Origin: Deltaproteobacteria bacterium | Lineage (GTDB): Bacteria > Desulfobacterota_D > UBA1144 > Nemesobacterales > UBA2774 | DNA length: 64,000 nucleotides | Direction: 5' to 3' | Assembly: GCA_040223695.1 (NCBI GenBank) | Contig: JAVKFU010000018.1 | Span: forward strand, 62,001-126,000 | Shown here: positions 1 to 8,778 of the stretch, piece by piece | Position numbering within the stretch: the first letter of the stretch is position 1 | Layout of the letters: each line of letters starts with the position of its first letter | The notes under the pieces: generated by a model | Databases searched by the model: none | Seen by the model: the letters and a program-made list of their open reading frames with translations, nothing else | What the model was told of the DNA's origin: nothing | Position numbers and translations under genes: made by a program

Positions 1-471
1 CTTCCTTACAGATTTTGAGTCCTCGAGCTTATCAAGTAGCTGTGAGAGAGGCACATCGAGCGCGGGGTGTATGAAATCCGGGCTTATCTCCGACAGGGGC
101 TCCAGCACGAAACGCCTCAGGTGAGAGCCGGGGTGCGGTATATTCAGCTCATCGCTATCGATCACGAGATTGTCGTAAAAGATTATATCGATGTCTATCG
201 TCCTGGGTCCCCATTTCTCTTTGCGTACCCTTCCCAGTTTGTCTTCCACAGCTTTGAGTTCTGCCAGGAGTTTTCGGGGCGGGAGCGAAGTTTTAATCTC
301 CACGGCGCAGTTTAAAAAATCAGGCTGCTCCTCATTTCCCACGGGCTCCGTCTCGTAAGCTGAGGAAACCATTACAATTTCCGTAAAGGCCGACATCATT
401 TGAACCGCTTCTCTCAGGTTTTCCTTCCTGTTTCCGAGATTAGAGCCCAGTCCTAGAAATACGCGCGCCAT
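1..471 (-). CDS. folK: 2-amino-4-hydroxy-6-hydroxymethyldihydropteridine pyrophosphokinase (HPPK), 3' end beyond window
   Basis: HPPK transfers pyrophosphate from ATP to 6-hydroxymethyl-7,8-dihydropterin in cytoplasmic folate synthesis. The minus strand is open from ATG at 471 to the window edge, giving 157 residues without a stop. The start reads MARVFLGLGSNLGNR, the family's N-terminal signature. The family motif GPRTIDIDII, which carries metal-binding aspartates, follows near residue 90, and the segment HPGSHLRRFVLEPL is also typical. HPPKs are usually about 160-180 residues, so only the last few are missing. There is no SD before the ATG; a promoter-like -10 box lies only 6 bases upstream. 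It diverges from the pterin gene phhB across 74 bases, a sensible pairing of pterin functions. Identification is secure. Confidence 0.93.
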   Translation of the reverse strand, partial: MARVFLGLGSNLGNRKENLREAVQMMSAFTEIVMVSSAYETEPVGNEEQPDFLNCAVEIKTSLPPRKLLAELKAVEDKLGRVRKEKWGPRTIDIDIIFYDNLVIDSDELNIPHPGSHLRRFVLEPLSEISPDFIHPALDVPLSQLLDKLEDSKSVRK

Positions 472-477
472 GAACTT

Positions 478-507
478 ATATTAAATCACAAAATTTTGAC
501 TATCCAA
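478..507 (-). promoter_or_regulatory. Possible promoter of folK (leaderless)
   Basis: On the minus strand TTGGAT (507-502) is followed after 18 bases by TAATAT (483-478), and the folK ATG begins 6 bases further on. If used, transcription would start at or next to the ATG. The -10 box is imperfect, so this is tentative. Confidence 0.4.
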
Positions 508-545
508 CCGCATTTTATAAACTTAAATAAGCGAGGTGAAATTAT

Positions 546-824
546 ATGGCTTTATTATCGGAAGAAAAAATCAGGGAAGAACTCGAGGATTTGGAGGGAT
601 GGGAGCAAAAGGGGAATGAAATTGCTAAGCAATTTAAATTCAAGAATTTCGTGGAATCCGTCGGTTTTGTGAATAAGACGGCCATTTTAGCCGAGAAAGC
701 CGACCATCATCCCGATATTCTAATCCAGTACAACAAGGTAAATTTAACTCTTTCGACGCACAGTGAGGGAGGGCTGACCGAAAAGGATTTCAATCTGGCT
801 CACGAGATCGAGAAAGTATCCTGA
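546..824 (+). CDS. phhB: Pterin-4a-carbinolamine dehydratase (PCD/DCoH family)
   Basis: A 92-residue protein of usual PCD length. It dehydrates 4a-hydroxytetrahydropterin formed by aromatic amino acid hydroxylases; in bacteria without such a hydroxylase, related proteins are linked to molybdopterin or folate metabolism. The family signature is clear: KADHHPDILIQYNKVNLTLS followed by THSEGGLT, with the paired histidines near residues 53-54 and the third near 71. The ATG at 546 has an SD (gaggtga) 7 bases upstream. It diverges from folK and converges with the small membrane-protein gene, whose stop is 12 bases away. No phenylalanine hydroxylase is seen in the window, so the in vivo substrate is uncertain. 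Confidence 0.88.
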   Translation: MALLSEEKIREELEDLEGWEQKGNEIAKQFKFKNFVESVGFVNKTAILAEKADHHPDILIQYNKVNLTLSTHSEGGLTEKDFNLAHEIEKVS

Positions 825-836
825 CCCCGCGGATCA

Positions 837-1115
837 TCAGTTCTTTTTATTTTCGATTACTTCGAAATCCTCTTTATCGAGAATAACCGTGGTTCTGCCG
901 TTTTCCTCAATGGTTTTTCTTGGCTTCTTTTTGTTAAAGGACGAGAACAGCTTTAAAACGCCGAATACAAGGGCTGCCGCGCCGATGACGATACCGAGAA
1001 AGAAGCCGAATACGGCCAGAATAGCTAATATCACGATACCGAGCAGCAAAACAAGCGGCAACATATATACCGGCGGTTTTCCCTGGTAAAAAAAGATTTT
1101 TCTATTTGGATTCAT
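837..1115 (-). CDS. Small two-helix membrane protein of unknown function
   Basis: Unrecognised. The chosen start is ATG at 1115, preceded by a run of G (gggggaaaaa) that can act as SD; the frame is open upstream to 1172 but lacks a better site. The 92 residues begin with a short basic segment (MNPNRKIFFYQGKPP). Two hydrophobic stretches follow, about residues 18-36 and 38-56, separated by a glycine-containing turn. A lysine-rich cytoplasmic tail ends with KEDFEVIENKKN. Downstream of moxR by 81 bases on the same strand, it is probably the last gene of the secA-moxR unit. MoxR ATPases often act with membrane partners, but nothing here shows that this is one. Confidence 0.55.
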   Translation of the reverse strand: MNPNRKIFFYQGKPPVYMLPLVLLLGIVILAILAVFGFFLGIVIGAAALVFGVLKLFSSFNKKKPRKTIEENGRTTVILDKEDFEVIENKKN

Positions 1116-1196
1116 TTTTTCCCCCGTTCGTGATCTCTCGATCACCCGGTAAACATATGGATAGTTTACCATGTAGTGTTTCCCGACGCCTGTTTT

Positions 1197-2138
1197 TTAG
1201 ATAGGCACCTTTACCCTTTGAAGAACTTCCCTAAGCGCCTCTTCATTCCCTTCCTGACCCATCATGTGCTCGTTTCGCACCACAACCCTGTGAGCAAGCA
1301 CCGCGACTGCCATTTCCTTAACGTCGTCCGGAATGCAATAGTTCCTTCTGTCGGTGAGGGCCCGGGCTTGGGCGACGCTTTTGAGCGCAATCGCTCCTCT
1401 CGGACTCACACCGAGTTCGAAAAACTTCGGATTCCGGGTTTCTTTTATTATTTCCAGAATATAGTCGAGTATCGATTCGTCAATTTTCACTCTTTCGGAC
1501 ATTTTTTGAAGATAGATTACTTCATCCGCGGATATAACGGGTTTTATGCTGTCCCAGGAGTTCACCGGGCTGAAAGTCGAAAGTATCTCCTTCTCGCTTT
1601 CACGGTCGGGGTAGCCGATGCTTATTCTTATTGAGAACCGGTCGAGCTGGTTTTCCGGAAGGGGAAAAGTCCCCTTGTATTCGAAAGGGTTTTGCGTGGC
1701 GATGACCATAAAGGGCTTCGGTATATCGTGAATATTGCCGTCCACAGTGGTTCTGGCCTCGTTCATTGCCTCAAGCAGCGCGCTCTGGGTCTTTGGTGTA
1801 GCTCTGTTTATTTCATCCGCCAGTACGATGTTTGCGAAAATTGGGCCCGGCTTGAACTTAAACTCCCCTGTGGACTGATCCAGCACGGATACTCCAAGTA
1901 TGTCGGAGGGCAGGAGGTCGCTTGTAAACTGAATTCTTTTAAAGGAGAGATCGGTCGAGCTGGCAAGCGCGTGGGCCAGTGTGGTCTTCCCCACCCCCGG
2001 CACGTCCTCTATCAGCATATGAGAGCGGGAAAGGAGCGCCACAACTGCTGTTTTAACAATCTCTGGTTTTCCTTTTATTACTCCGCCTATGTTGTTTTCG
2101 AGGCTTTGAATTTTAGAAGTAAAATCTGACGAGTCCAA
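1197..2138 (-). CDS. MoxR-family AAA+ ATPase
   Basis: MoxR ATPases are AAA+ chaperones that help mature or activate metalloproteins and envelope complexes, usually with a von Willebrand factor A partner; none is seen here. Walker A is EDVPGVGKTTLA, Walker B IVLADEINRATPKTQ, sensor 1 VIATQNPFEYKGTFPLPE, and the arginine-finger region LDRFSIRI. The C-terminal lid contains GVSPRGAIALKSVAQA. About 313 residues from TTG at 2138, which has a well-placed SD (gagggacccc). The frame also opens at GTG 2168, inside the end of secA, giving 323 residues but a poorer SD. It follows secA with either 11 bases between or 19 bases of overlap, so translation is probably coupled. Confidence 0.85.
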   Translation of the reverse strand: MDSSDFTSKIQSLENNIGGVIKGKPEIVKTAVVALLSRSHMLIEDVPGVGKTTLAHALASSTDLSFKRIQFTSDLLPSDILGVSVLDQSTGEFKFKPGPIFANIVLADEINRATPKTQSALLEAMNEARTTVDGNIHDIPKPFMVIATQNPFEYKGTFPLPENQLDRFSIRISIGYPDRESEKEILSTFSPVNSWDSIKPVISADEVIYLQKMSERVKIDESILDYILEIIKETRNPKFFELGVSPRGAIALKSVAQARALTDRRNYCIPDDVKEMAVAVLAHRVVVRNEHMMGQEGNEEALREVLQRVKVPI

Positions 2139-2149
2139 TCGGGGTCCCT

Positions 2150-5008
2150 CTATGTTTTGCCGCAGCACTTTTTATATTTCTTCCCGCTTCCGCAAGGGCA
2201 AGGGTCGTTTCTTCCCACCTTTTTCTCACTTCTCTTTACGGGTTTCTTCTTCTCTTCCTCTTCCCCTCTGCTAAGTGTCATACGCTGCTGCTCGGCTCTC
2301 CTTCTCCTCTCGAGGCGCTCCATGTCCGTCTCGCTCACCGGCTGCACCCTGAAAAGCTTCTCGCATACATCATACGAAAGCCTGTCTATGAGTCCGGTAA
2401 ACATTTCGAATCCCTCCCTCTTGTACTCATGCAGCGGGTCTCTCTGAGCATAGCCCCTGAGCCCAATTCCCTCCCTGAGGTGGTCCATATTGAGAAGATG
2501 GTCTTTCCATAAAAAGTCGAGCGTCTGAAGCATCACATATCTTTCTATCTGCCTCATTGTCTCGGAACCTATCTCCTCCTCCTTCCGCTCGTAGAATTCG
2601 TGGACTTTGCCGCGCATGAATTCCGCTACGGCCTCTCTCTCTGTCCCGTTTTCGGTTAAACCGGTAAAATCTATCTCAAAATTGAATGTATTCTGTACAG
2701 CCTCTTTAAGATCGGTTAAATCCAGTTCGTCTGAGTTGGCTTTTTCGGGAACCATGGCTGAGGCGAGATCGTCTATCACCTCGTCCGACATCTCATAAAG
2801 GTTTTCCTTGAGATTCTCTCCGCCGGCCAGAAAATCCCTTCTTTTTTTGTATATCACCTCTCTTTGTTTATTCAGCACGTCGTCGTAGTCGAGAAGGTGT
2901 TTTCTAATATCGAAATTTCTGCCCTCCACCTTTTTCTGTGCGTTTTCAATCGAGCGGCTGATCATCTTGTGCTCTATCGGCTCACCTTCTTCCCACCCGA
3001 GCTTGTCCATGATTTTGGTTATGGTCTCCGAAGCGAATATCCTCATCAGGTCGTCTTCAAGAGAAACGTAAAACCTTGAGGAGCCGGGGTCTCCCTGTCT
3101 GCCGGCTCTACCTCTCAGCTGATTGTCGATTCTCCTGGATTCGTGTCTTTCGGTTCCTATGATGTGAAGGCCGCCCAGTTCCAGAACCTTTTTCTTTTCG
3201 CTCTCACATACGGATTTGGCTTCGAGCATTGCCTCTTCGAAGTGCTCCGGCAGGGCTTCGGCGGGATCAACTTTGAACTTTGTTTTAAGTATATTCATTG
3301 CCAGATACTCGTGGTTGCCGCCCAGAATAATGTCGGTTCCGCGGCCGGCCATATTAGTCGCTATGGTAACCGCGCCGATTCTTCCCGCCTGCGCTACTAC
3401 CTCGGCCTCGTTTTCATGCTGCTTGGCGTTCAACACCTGATGCTTAATCTGGAGCTTCTTCAGCAGGTTGCTCAGTTTCTCGGATTTTTCAATCGATGTC
3501 GTTCCTACGAGTGCGGGGCGCCCCTGGGAGTGAAACTCCTTTATCTCCTCCGCAACGGCGTTGAATTTTTCCGTCTCCGATTTGTATACGGAGTCGTTCC
3601 TGTCGTCCCTTATCATAGGTTTGTTTGTCGGAATCACATTCACGTCAAGTTTATAGATGTTCTTGAACTCGAATGCCTCCGTATCGGCCGTACCCGTCAT
3701 ACCGGCGAGCTTTCGGTACATTCTGAAATAATTCTGAATCGTGATCGTGGCAAGGGTCTGGTTCTCGTTCTCTATCTCTACACCTTCTTTTGCCTCAACC
3801 GCCTGATGAAGCCCGTCGCTCCATCTCCTGCCCGGCATAAGCCTCCCCGTGAATTCATCCACAATGATAACCTTTCCGTCCTTGAGCATGTAGTCGACGT
3901 CTTTGTGAAAGAGGTTGTGAGCCCTGAGTCCCTGAATGACATGGTGAAGTATTTCCAGGTTCACAGGGTCGTAAACGTTGTTAATGCCGAGCGCCTTTTC
4001 CACCCTTGTCGAGCCTTCTTCAGTCGGCGTTACCTGCTTTGTTTTTTCGTCCACGGTGAAATCGACGTCTGGTTTAAGCCTTTTCACCACGTTGTTGATA
4101 TCGTAATAGAGCTGTGTGGAGTCTTCCGAAGGGCCTGATATTATGAGAGGCGTTCTGGCCTCATCGATCAAAATGCTGTCAACTTCGTCAACTATAGCAA
4201 AATTGTGCTCCCTCTGGACGTAATCCTTCAGGGAGAATTTCATATTATCTCTCAGATAATCAAAACCGAATTCGTTATTGGTCCCGTAAGTCGCATGAGC
4301 CTGATAGGCCTCTTTTCTCGAACATTCGACGAGTTTTGTCTTGAAAGCCGCGAGCACGTCGAGGTTTCTCTCGGGCGGTATCTCCATATCGGAATATTCC
4401 GCGGGCCATACGCTCAAATTATTTTCTATCGCGTTCCGGGCCCTGTCCGGGTCTTCCCACTCGACGAGATATGAAATTTCATGGTTAACGACTCCCAGAT
4501 CCAGGCCGAGAAGCTTGTAAATGGGTCCCATCCACGTAGCGTCACGTCTTGCCAGATAGTCATTTACGGTTATGAGATGCGCGCCGTAGCCCGTGACGCC
4601 GTTTAAGTAGAGGGGCAGGGCCGCGACAAGGGTTTTACCTTCTCCTGTCTTCATTTCTGCGATTCTTCCCAAATGCAGTACCAGGCCGCCTACGAGCTGC
4701 ACGTCGAAAGGCCTCATTCCGAGAGTCCTTCGCGAAGCTTCTCTTACCAGGGCAAACGCTTCAGGAAGCAATTCTTCCAGGGTTCCTTCAAGTTTTGCGA
4801 AATGGGCTTCGTCCGTTGCTTCACCATTGCCGTTCAGGTTATTTTTGATTGCTTGTCTGAATTCCTCTGTTTTTTCCGTAAGCGCTCCGTTCGGGAGCTT
4901 TAACATCTCGCTCTCGTAATTATTTACATCCTCGACAATGGATCCCAGTCTCTTGATTTCCCTTTCGTTCTGGGAACCTATAATTTTTTTCATTATGTAG
5001 GAAAGCAT
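2150..5008 (-). CDS. secA: Preprotein translocase ATPase SecA
   Basis: SecA drives preproteins through SecYEG by ATP hydrolysis at the inner membrane. The 952 residues carry Walker A (MKTGEGKT, about 119-126), the DEAD-like box [16 protein letters not shown], and helicase-type motifs such as [14 protein letters not shown] and [13 protein letters not shown]. The C-terminal zinc-binding SecB/ribosome-contact motif is [16 protein letters not shown]. It is longer than E. coli SecA (901). Part of the excess is about 45-55 extra residues near 175-232, between the LGLDLGVV strand and [16 protein letters not shown]. The ATG at 5008 lies 11 bases after GGAGG; a second ATG at 4993 is possible. A promoter sits at 5042-5070. 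moxR follows immediately. Confidence 0.97.
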   Translation of the reverse strand: MLSYIMKKIIGSQNEREIKRLGSIVEDVNNYESEMLKLPNGALTEKTEEFRQAIKNNLNGNGEATDEAHFAKLEGTLEELLPEAFALVREASRRTLGMRPFDVQLVGGLVLHLGRIAEMKTGEGKTLVAALPLYLNGVTGYGAHLITVNDYLARRDATWMGPIYKLLGLDLGVVNHEISYLVEWEDPDRARNAIENNLSVWPAEYSDMEIPPERNLDVLAAFKTKLVECSRKEAYQAHATYGTNNEFGFDYLRDNMKFSLKDYVQREHNFAIVDEVDSILIDEARTPLIISGPSEDSTQLYYDINNVVKRLKPDVDFTVDEKTKQVTPTEEGSTRVEKALGINNVYDPVNLEILHHVIQGLRAHNLFHKDVDYMLKDGKVIIVDEFTGRLMPGRRWSDGLHQAVEAKEGVEIENENQTLATITIQNYFRMYRKLAGMTGTADTEAFEFKNIYKLDVNVIPTNKPMIRDDRNDSVYKSETEKFNAVAEEIKEFHSQGRPALVGTTSIEKSEKLSNLLKKLQIKHQVLNAKQHENEAEVVAQAGRIGAVTIATNMAGRGTDIILGGNHEYLAMNILKTKFKVDPAEALPEHFEEAMLEAKSVCESEKKKVLELGGLHIIGTERHESRRIDNQLRGRAGRQGDPGSSRFYVSLEDDLMRIFASETITKIMDKLGWEEGEPIEHKMISRSIENAQKKVEGRNFDIRKHLLDYDDVLNKQREVIYKKRRDFLAGGENLKENLYEMSDEVIDDLASAMVPEKANSDELDLTDLKEAVQNTFNFEIDFTGLTENGTEREAVAEFMRGKVHEFYERKEEEIGSETMRQIERYVMLQTLDFLWKDHLLNMDHLREGIGLRGYAQRDPLHEYKREGFEMFTGLIDRLSYDVCEKLFRVQPVSETDMERLERRRRAEQQRMTLSRGEEEEKKKPVKRSEKKVGRNDPCPCGSGKKYKKCCGKT

Positions 5009-5041
5009 AAGTTAATGAACCTCCGATTGTAAAACCATAAA

Positions 5042-5070
5042 AGTATAAGTGTAAAAACCTGGTATCACAA
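5042..5070 (-). promoter_or_regulatory. Sigma70-type promoter for secA
   Basis: Minus strand: TTGTGA (5070-5065), 17-base spacer, TATACT (5047-5042). The predicted start of transcription is near 5035, giving a short leader that contains the GGAGG of secA. Confidence 0.6.
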
Positions 5071-5154
5071 ATAACAGGTCTCTATTTCCCTTTTGATTGA
5101 AACGTGATGTTTAAGCGGCGGTGCGGTATGGTGCTGGCTCTCTCGGACGGGTAT

Positions 5155-8100
5155 TTAATTGAGGTCAACCGAAACTACGGTCGATGTCCCGGATTTGTTG
5201 GAAGTTATGCCTATGAGGGAGTTTACTTCCTGCATGGTTTTTTTGTTGTGCGTAATGATAATGACCTGCGATCTGTTGTCGATTTCCTTTACCAGCTCTA
5301 GGAAATAGGATGTGTTCCTGTCGTCGAGCGGCGCGTCGATCTCATCAAAAAGGAGAAACGGGGCCGGTTTAATAAGGCATGCGGATATGATAAGCGCTAT
5401 TGCCGAGAGGGCTTTCTCTCCCCCCGAGAGTAGATTTATAGATTGAAATTTCTTCCCCCTCGGTCTTACCATAACCTCGACCCCCGACTCGAGCAGGTTA
5501 TCAGGCTCCGTCAGCACCAATTTCCCCTCCCCCCCGCGGAAAAGCCTGCTGAATATCTCCTGAAATTTCTGGTCCATAATCTCAAAGGTTTCTTTGAATC
5601 TTTTTTCCGACTCCTTGTCGATTTTATTGATTGCCTTGCCCAGCGACGAGAGAGCCTGCAGGAGGTCCTCCATCTGCTCATTAAGGAAATTGTGTCTTTC
5701 CTCAAGCTTATTGTATTCTTCAGGCGCAAGCAGGTTCACGGGGCCGAATTTTTCAATCCTCGCCTGAAGCCTCCTGAGTTTCGGCTCCTCTTCTTCCAGG
5801 TTTATGTCTGTGAAGTCCCCTGCTTCCGGGGAGGGTATTTTCGCTCCTTCTACCGCCGGTACGGACAGGTTGTTTCTCCGCATATTCTCATGTATGTTCT
5901 CGATCTCTATTTGTAAACTGTTGAGGTCGAGCTCAAGTGAATTATTCTTCATTCTGAGTTCTGATAAACGCAAATTCAAGCTCTCCTTGTTTTCATTGAT
6001 TATTCTTATTTCATCGAGAAGACGGCTTCTTTCGTTTTTCATAAGTGAGAGCTTCTCTTCATTTTCGGCAATATTTTTGTTGATTGCGCTTATTCCCTCG
6101 ACTGTGTCCCTGTCCTTTTCGATGAAATCGAGTTTCTCTCTTTTCTTATCCTCGATATTCCTGGCCTCAAGCTGCATGCGGTCATTTATAGAATTTATTC
6201 TTTTCTCCAGTTCCGACAGGTCCTCAAGCAGTCCGTTCTGTTTTTCGATTAAAGAGGCGCAGGTAACATTCTTGTCGGAGATCTCCCTTTCGATGGATTT
6301 CTCTTCTTCCTCCGCTTTTTGAATTTTTTCCTCAACCTCACCGAATTTGTGCTCCAGCACCGATTTTTCGCCGTCAAGTTTCTCAATAGCCTTTTTGATC
6401 TCGTCTATCTGAAGGATTTTCTCGCCGGTTTCAGCGCTGGTCTCTCTTAGGGTTTCGTTCATTATCTCGATACGTCTGTTTATTTTGTCCAGGTTAGTAT
6501 TAAGGTTGAATATGTCTTTTTTGGTCTCGGCTTCTTTAATGCCGAGCTCTATCAATTCCCGCTCATGTTCCTTTATTTTGGAGTTCAGGTCCCTGATTTC
6601 GTTTTCAATTACTTGCACTTGGCTATCTATATCCTCAATTTCCGTCTCTAGTGTGCCGACGTCGTTTTTCAGGTTTTCTATTTCTCTTTTTCTCGTGAGG
6701 ACCCCCGGTTGCGCCGTTCCTCCTGAAATTGCGCCGTTTGAGTGAAGGTAATCCCCGTCTGTCGTAACGAAAGAGGCGCTTTCCGCCGCACTTGAGCGAA
6801 GTCTAAGCCCCTCCTCAAGTGAGGGCACCAGAAAAACACTGCCCAGTATATTTTCTATAGCTCCAAGACTTACGTTCTCTATGCTTACGATTTCCGAGAG
6901 AGACCTCGCATCAACGCCGTTATCGTCCTGTTTCCCCTGATATTGGCCGCCCGCCGGGACGAACGTCCCCCTGCCCAGATCCCGCTCCCTCAAGGAATTT
7001 ATCGCGTTTAAGGCTTCTGAGCCTTCTTTGACGAGAATCCATTTTATTTTTTCACCCAGCGCCGCTTCAACCGCCTTCTCATAGCCTTCAGGGACCGAGA
7101 TGAAGTCCGAGACCGTGCCGAGCACTCCGTTTCCTTTGTTTTCCAGTATAAAGTTTCTTATCCCCTCGGGGAGCCATTCGTAGTTAGTCTCAATTTGCTC
7201 AAGGGCGTTCAGCCTCGACGCGCTTTCCTTGAGTCTTTCCTTTAAAGAATCGCCCTCGCTCGCCTTAAGTCTCCGGGTTTGCTCGAGCTCGGATAGTGAA
7301 TTCCTCAGTTCATCTTTTAGTTCCGAGATATTGTTCTTTCTTATATCGTTTTCTTCCAGAATTCGCTCGAGCTTTGAAACTTCATCGGAGGTATTCTTTT
7401 TTTCCTGCCCTAGCTCGGATATTTCTTTTTCGATCCTTTCTTTTTTGGAATATAGCTCTTTCAATTCATTCTCATGCCCCAGAGCTGCTCCCTTTAGCGA
7501 GCTGTATTCGTCAAGTGTTCTGAACAATGAGCCTCTGATTTCCTGATGTTCCGTACGAATCCGGGTAAATCCGGTCCTGTGAGCCGCGAGCTTTTCCTCG
7601 ATCGCCGAAATTTGTTCGCGCGCTACCTGCAGGTCCGCCTTAGCTTCCTCCAGCGCTTCTTTTTTATTATCCAGCTGCTGCTTGAGCTTTTCCCTTTCCG
7701 TGCCGAGTAAAACGGATTCGCTTTGGATTTTCTCTATGAATCTGTCGATATTCGAGATTTCGCTTTTTATTAATTGCTGAGATGATATTCTTGAGTTGAG
7801 TTCGGTTTTCGTCCTGTAGAGATCGCTCTCAAGCCCCCGGATGCTCTCTTCCGATACGGAAGCCCGGTCGTTTAAGGCCTTTTGATTGTTTACAATTTGG
7901 ATTATCTCTTCTTCGGATTTGGCAACCCTGTCGTCGATACCCGCTTTTTCCTGGTTGATTTTGCTCTTTTTGCTCTCGATCCTCCAAAGCTTCGCTCTCA
8001 GTATGGTTGATTCCAGCTTTCTTGCCTCATCCGATAATTCCCTGAACTCTTTAGCATGCTTTGCCTGCAGGCTGAGTGTGTCCATCTGACGCTTTACTTC

Positions 8101-8679
8101 ATTGTTCATGTCCTTTATTCGGCTGAGGTTCTCTCTCGTTGTTTTGATTCTGGTCTCGGTCTCACGACGTCTGAGCTTATATTTTCTGATGCCCGCGACT
8201 TCTTCGATAAGAGTTCTCTTTTCTTCGGGCTTGGCGGTTATCATCTGATCCACTCTGCCCTGTCCGATGACCGAATACGCTCTCGCGCCGGATCCGGTAT
8301 CGATGAAAATGTCGGTTATATCCTTAAGTCTGCAGTTAACTTTGTTCAGGTAATATTCGGTCTCTCCCGAACGGAACACGCGGCGCTTGATCTCGACTTC
8401 CTCAAAATTGTAATTGGGGACGTTCTCCATGACGAGCGAGACTTCCGCCATGCCTAGCGGTTTGAGAAATTCGCTGCCGTTGGAAATTATCTCTTCCATT
8501 ACGTTTGCCCTGAGCTGTCTCGGGTTCTGCTCGCCCAGTATCCATCTTATGGCATCAAGGATGTTTGATTTTCCGCACCCGTTCGGACCCACGATGGCGT
8601 TTAACTCTTTGTCGAAACGGATGAGCGTCTTGTCGTAGAATGATTTAAAGCCTTTAATTTCCAGGGATTTGATTTTCAT
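5155..8679 (-). CDS. smc: Chromosome segregation SMC protein
   Basis: SMC forms the long-armed ATPase dimer of bacterial condensin and works with ScpA and ScpB, which are not in the window. The 1174 residues match full-length SMC. The N-terminal ATPase half has Walker A (VGPNGCGKSN, about residues 32-41) and the Q-loop region. Two long coiled coils flank the hinge (about 500-660, with NGVLGTVSDF and GAISGGTAQPG). The C-terminal half has the signature LLSGGEKALSAIAL and Walker B LLFDEIDAPLDDRN. The start MKIKSLEIKGFKSFYDK is typical, with a weak AAGAG upstream. It lies 146 bases from secA, which has its own promoter, and 99 bases after the J-domain gene. Confidence 0.97.
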   Translation of the reverse strand: MKIKSLEIKGFKSFYDKTLIRFDKELNAIVGPNGCGKSNILDAIRWILGEQNPRQLRANVMEEIISNGSEFLKPLGMAEVSLVMENVPNYNFEEVEIKRRVFRSGETEYYLNKVNCRLKDITDIFIDTGSGARAYSVIGQGRVDQMITAKPEEKRTLIEEVAGIRKYKLRRRETETRIKTTRENLSRIKDMNNEVKRQMDTLSLQAKHAKEFRELSDEARKLESTILRAKLWRIESKKSKINQEKAGIDDRVAKSEEEIIQIVNNQKALNDRASVSEESIRGLESDLYRTKTELNSRISSQQLIKSEISNIDRFIEKIQSESVLLGTEREKLKQQLDNKKEALEEAKADLQVAREQISAIEEKLAAHRTGFTRIRTEHQEIRGSLFRTLDEYSSLKGAALGHENELKELYSKKERIEKEISELGQEKKNTSDEVSKLERILEENDIRKNNISELKDELRNSLSELEQTRRLKASEGDSLKERLKESASRLNALEQIETNYEWLPEGIRNFILENKGNGVLGTVSDFISVPEGYEKAVEAALGEKIKWILVKEGSEALNAINSLRERDLGRGTFVPAGGQYQGKQDDNGVDARSLSEIVSIENVSLGAIENILGSVFLVPSLEEGLRLRSSAAESASFVTTDGDYLHSNGAISGGTAQPGVLTRKREIENLKNDVGTLETEIEDIDSQVQVIENEIRDLNSKIKEHERELIELGIKEAETKKDIFNLNTNLDKINRRIEIMNETLRETSAETGEKILQIDEIKKAIEKLDGEKSVLEHKFGEVEEKIQKAEEEEKSIEREISDKNVTCASLIEKQNGLLEDLSELEKRINSINDRMQLEARNIEDKKREKLDFIEKDRDTVEGISAINKNIAENEEKLSLMKNERSRLLDEIRIINENKESLNLRLSELRMKNNSLELDLNSLQIEIENIHENMRRNNLSVPAVEGAKIPSPEAGDFTDINLEEEEPKLRRLQARIEKFGPVNLLAPEEYNKLEERHNFLNEQMEDLLQALSSLGKAINKIDKESEKRFKETFEIMDQKFQEIFSRLFRGGEGKLVLTEPDNLLESGVEVMVRPRGKKFQSINLLSGGEKALSAIALIISACLIKPAPFLLFDEIDAPLDDRNTSYFLELVKEIDNRSQVIIITHNKKTMQEVNSLIGITSNKSGTSTVVSVDLN

Positions 8680-8778
8680 CTCTTAAAGTTATTGAGTGAA
8701 GATAATCAAAAGTTTAAAAAATGTAAATAACCGGCGCAAGGTTAATGCTGCAAGTTTTTTTAATCGAGAACGATTCGG

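Noticed and set aside
3143-4138. 331-codon open frame on the plus strand
   Set aside because: Entirely antisense to secA, whose motifs are unmistakable; low-complexity translation without domains.
7229-7546. Serine-rich small frames inside smc
   Set aside because: Complement of Glu/Lys-rich coiled-coil codons gives Ser/Phe-rich shadows; not genes.
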